64,000 nucleotides of DNA from Neonectria sp. B-13 (taxonomy: Eukaryota; Ascomycota; Sordariomycetes; Hypocreales; Nectriaceae), in NCBI GenBank assembly GCA_002682825.1, contig NOKP01000002.1:1555132-1619131 (forward strand), in the 5' to 3' direction. The notes below the pieces were generated by a model. It made no database searches. It was given only the letters and a program-made list of their open reading frames with translations, and had not been told where the DNA came from. Within the stretch, counting starts at the first letter, position 1; the number at the start of each line of letters is the position of its first letter. The translations under genes and the position numbers were made by a program. This document shows, in pieces, positions 63,424 through 64,000 of the stretch.

Positions 63424-64000
63424 TCTATTGTCGCTCTTGAGTGAAACAATTGGATCCGGGGATTCCGAGTTCGCGGTCAGAACGGTCGAGGTTGAAGCGG
63501 CGGTCGAGGTTGAGCTCGAGGAGTCGGCGGAGCTGGAGCTTTTGGGGCGGGATCTTCGTCCTCGTCCTCGTCGAAACAGGCCGCGCAGGCGACTACGAAA
63601 ATAGAACGAAAAAAATCAGATCTCGGCGAAGGGAAAAGCGGGTCGACGATCTTTGGAGTGGGTGGAATCGAGAGAAGCGCGAAAATCGCAAAGAGAGAAG
63701 CGTTGAAGGGTGGGACAATGGAACGAAGACGAGCGAGGGGAGAGGCGGCGAAGTTAAAGAAGGAACGAGTTCTTGGGGAGCGGGTCTGACAAGGCCAAGG
63801 CCAGATGTTGGGGAGAGAAACAGATGATAAGATGGAGAGATGGAGATGCGAAGGTGAAGATGAATACGACGATGCCTGGAAACGGTGCTGGGTGGTTGCA
63901 GGCAGCAATGCTGGGGGAAGTTGGTATTTTTTCTCCGACTTCTGTCTGTTCTGTTCTGTACTGGGTGGTGACTGACCACAAAGTGAACGGCAGCTGATGC
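63424..64000. other. Promoter of the NEDD8 protease gene to window end
   Basis: Open frames are present on both strands but without features. The sequence is GA-rich (CT-rich on the minus strand), as expected for a leader and promoter. Confidence 0.5.

Overview
The window is nuclear DNA of a filamentous ascomycete (Pezizomycotina, probably a Sordariomycete). The evidence is short 50-100 bp GT-AG introns with fungal branch points, CT-rich leaders, and recognisable fungal families: Zn2Cys6-type regulator, Clr5-ankyrin, 2EXR, DUF2828 and PAM17. The species cannot be fixed from the sequence alone. No tRNA, rRNA, CRISPR array or intact transposon was seen.

Left part (about 1-17.8 kb) looks like an accessory or decaying zone. 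It holds the 3' end of a fungal transcription factor, a wrecked MFSD1-like transporter, a relic of argininosuccinate synthase, an intact 1,149-residue Clr5-domain ankyrin protein, a decayed repeat carrying an S-D-S-G motif, an unrecognised small membrane-anchored gene with one in-frame stop, a 2EXR gene cut by one TGA, an intact ACC deaminase, an ankyrin relic, and an unknown gene with one in-frame TAG.

Right part (about 18-64 kb) is mostly ordinary core genome. In order: the divergent vitamin B6 pair PDX1/PDX2, an ankyrin protein, a tiny mitochondrial protein, a C2H2 zinc-finger protein, a hexose-type transporter, an archaemetzincin, a carboxypeptidase S-like M20 peptidase, a DapA-family aldolase, a P-loop sulfotransferase-like protein, a PRM10/ThrE transporter, a PIPK-like protein, a DUF2828/vWA protein, a two-part gene interrupted by TAG, a chromodomain protein, PAM17, UBA4, SLX9 and a DEN1-type NEDD8 protease. 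Several neighbours are head-to-head and share promoters: PDX1/PDX2, chromodomain/PAM17 and UBA4/SLX9.

The most unusual signal is that five loci have an otherwise continuous, correctly spliced reading frame broken by one or more stop codons. Several of these stops could each come from one C-to-T change. No clearly novel defence or biosynthetic system was identified; the best leads are the interrupted genes, the ARG1-like relic, the S-D-S-G repeat and a few unusual gene structures.
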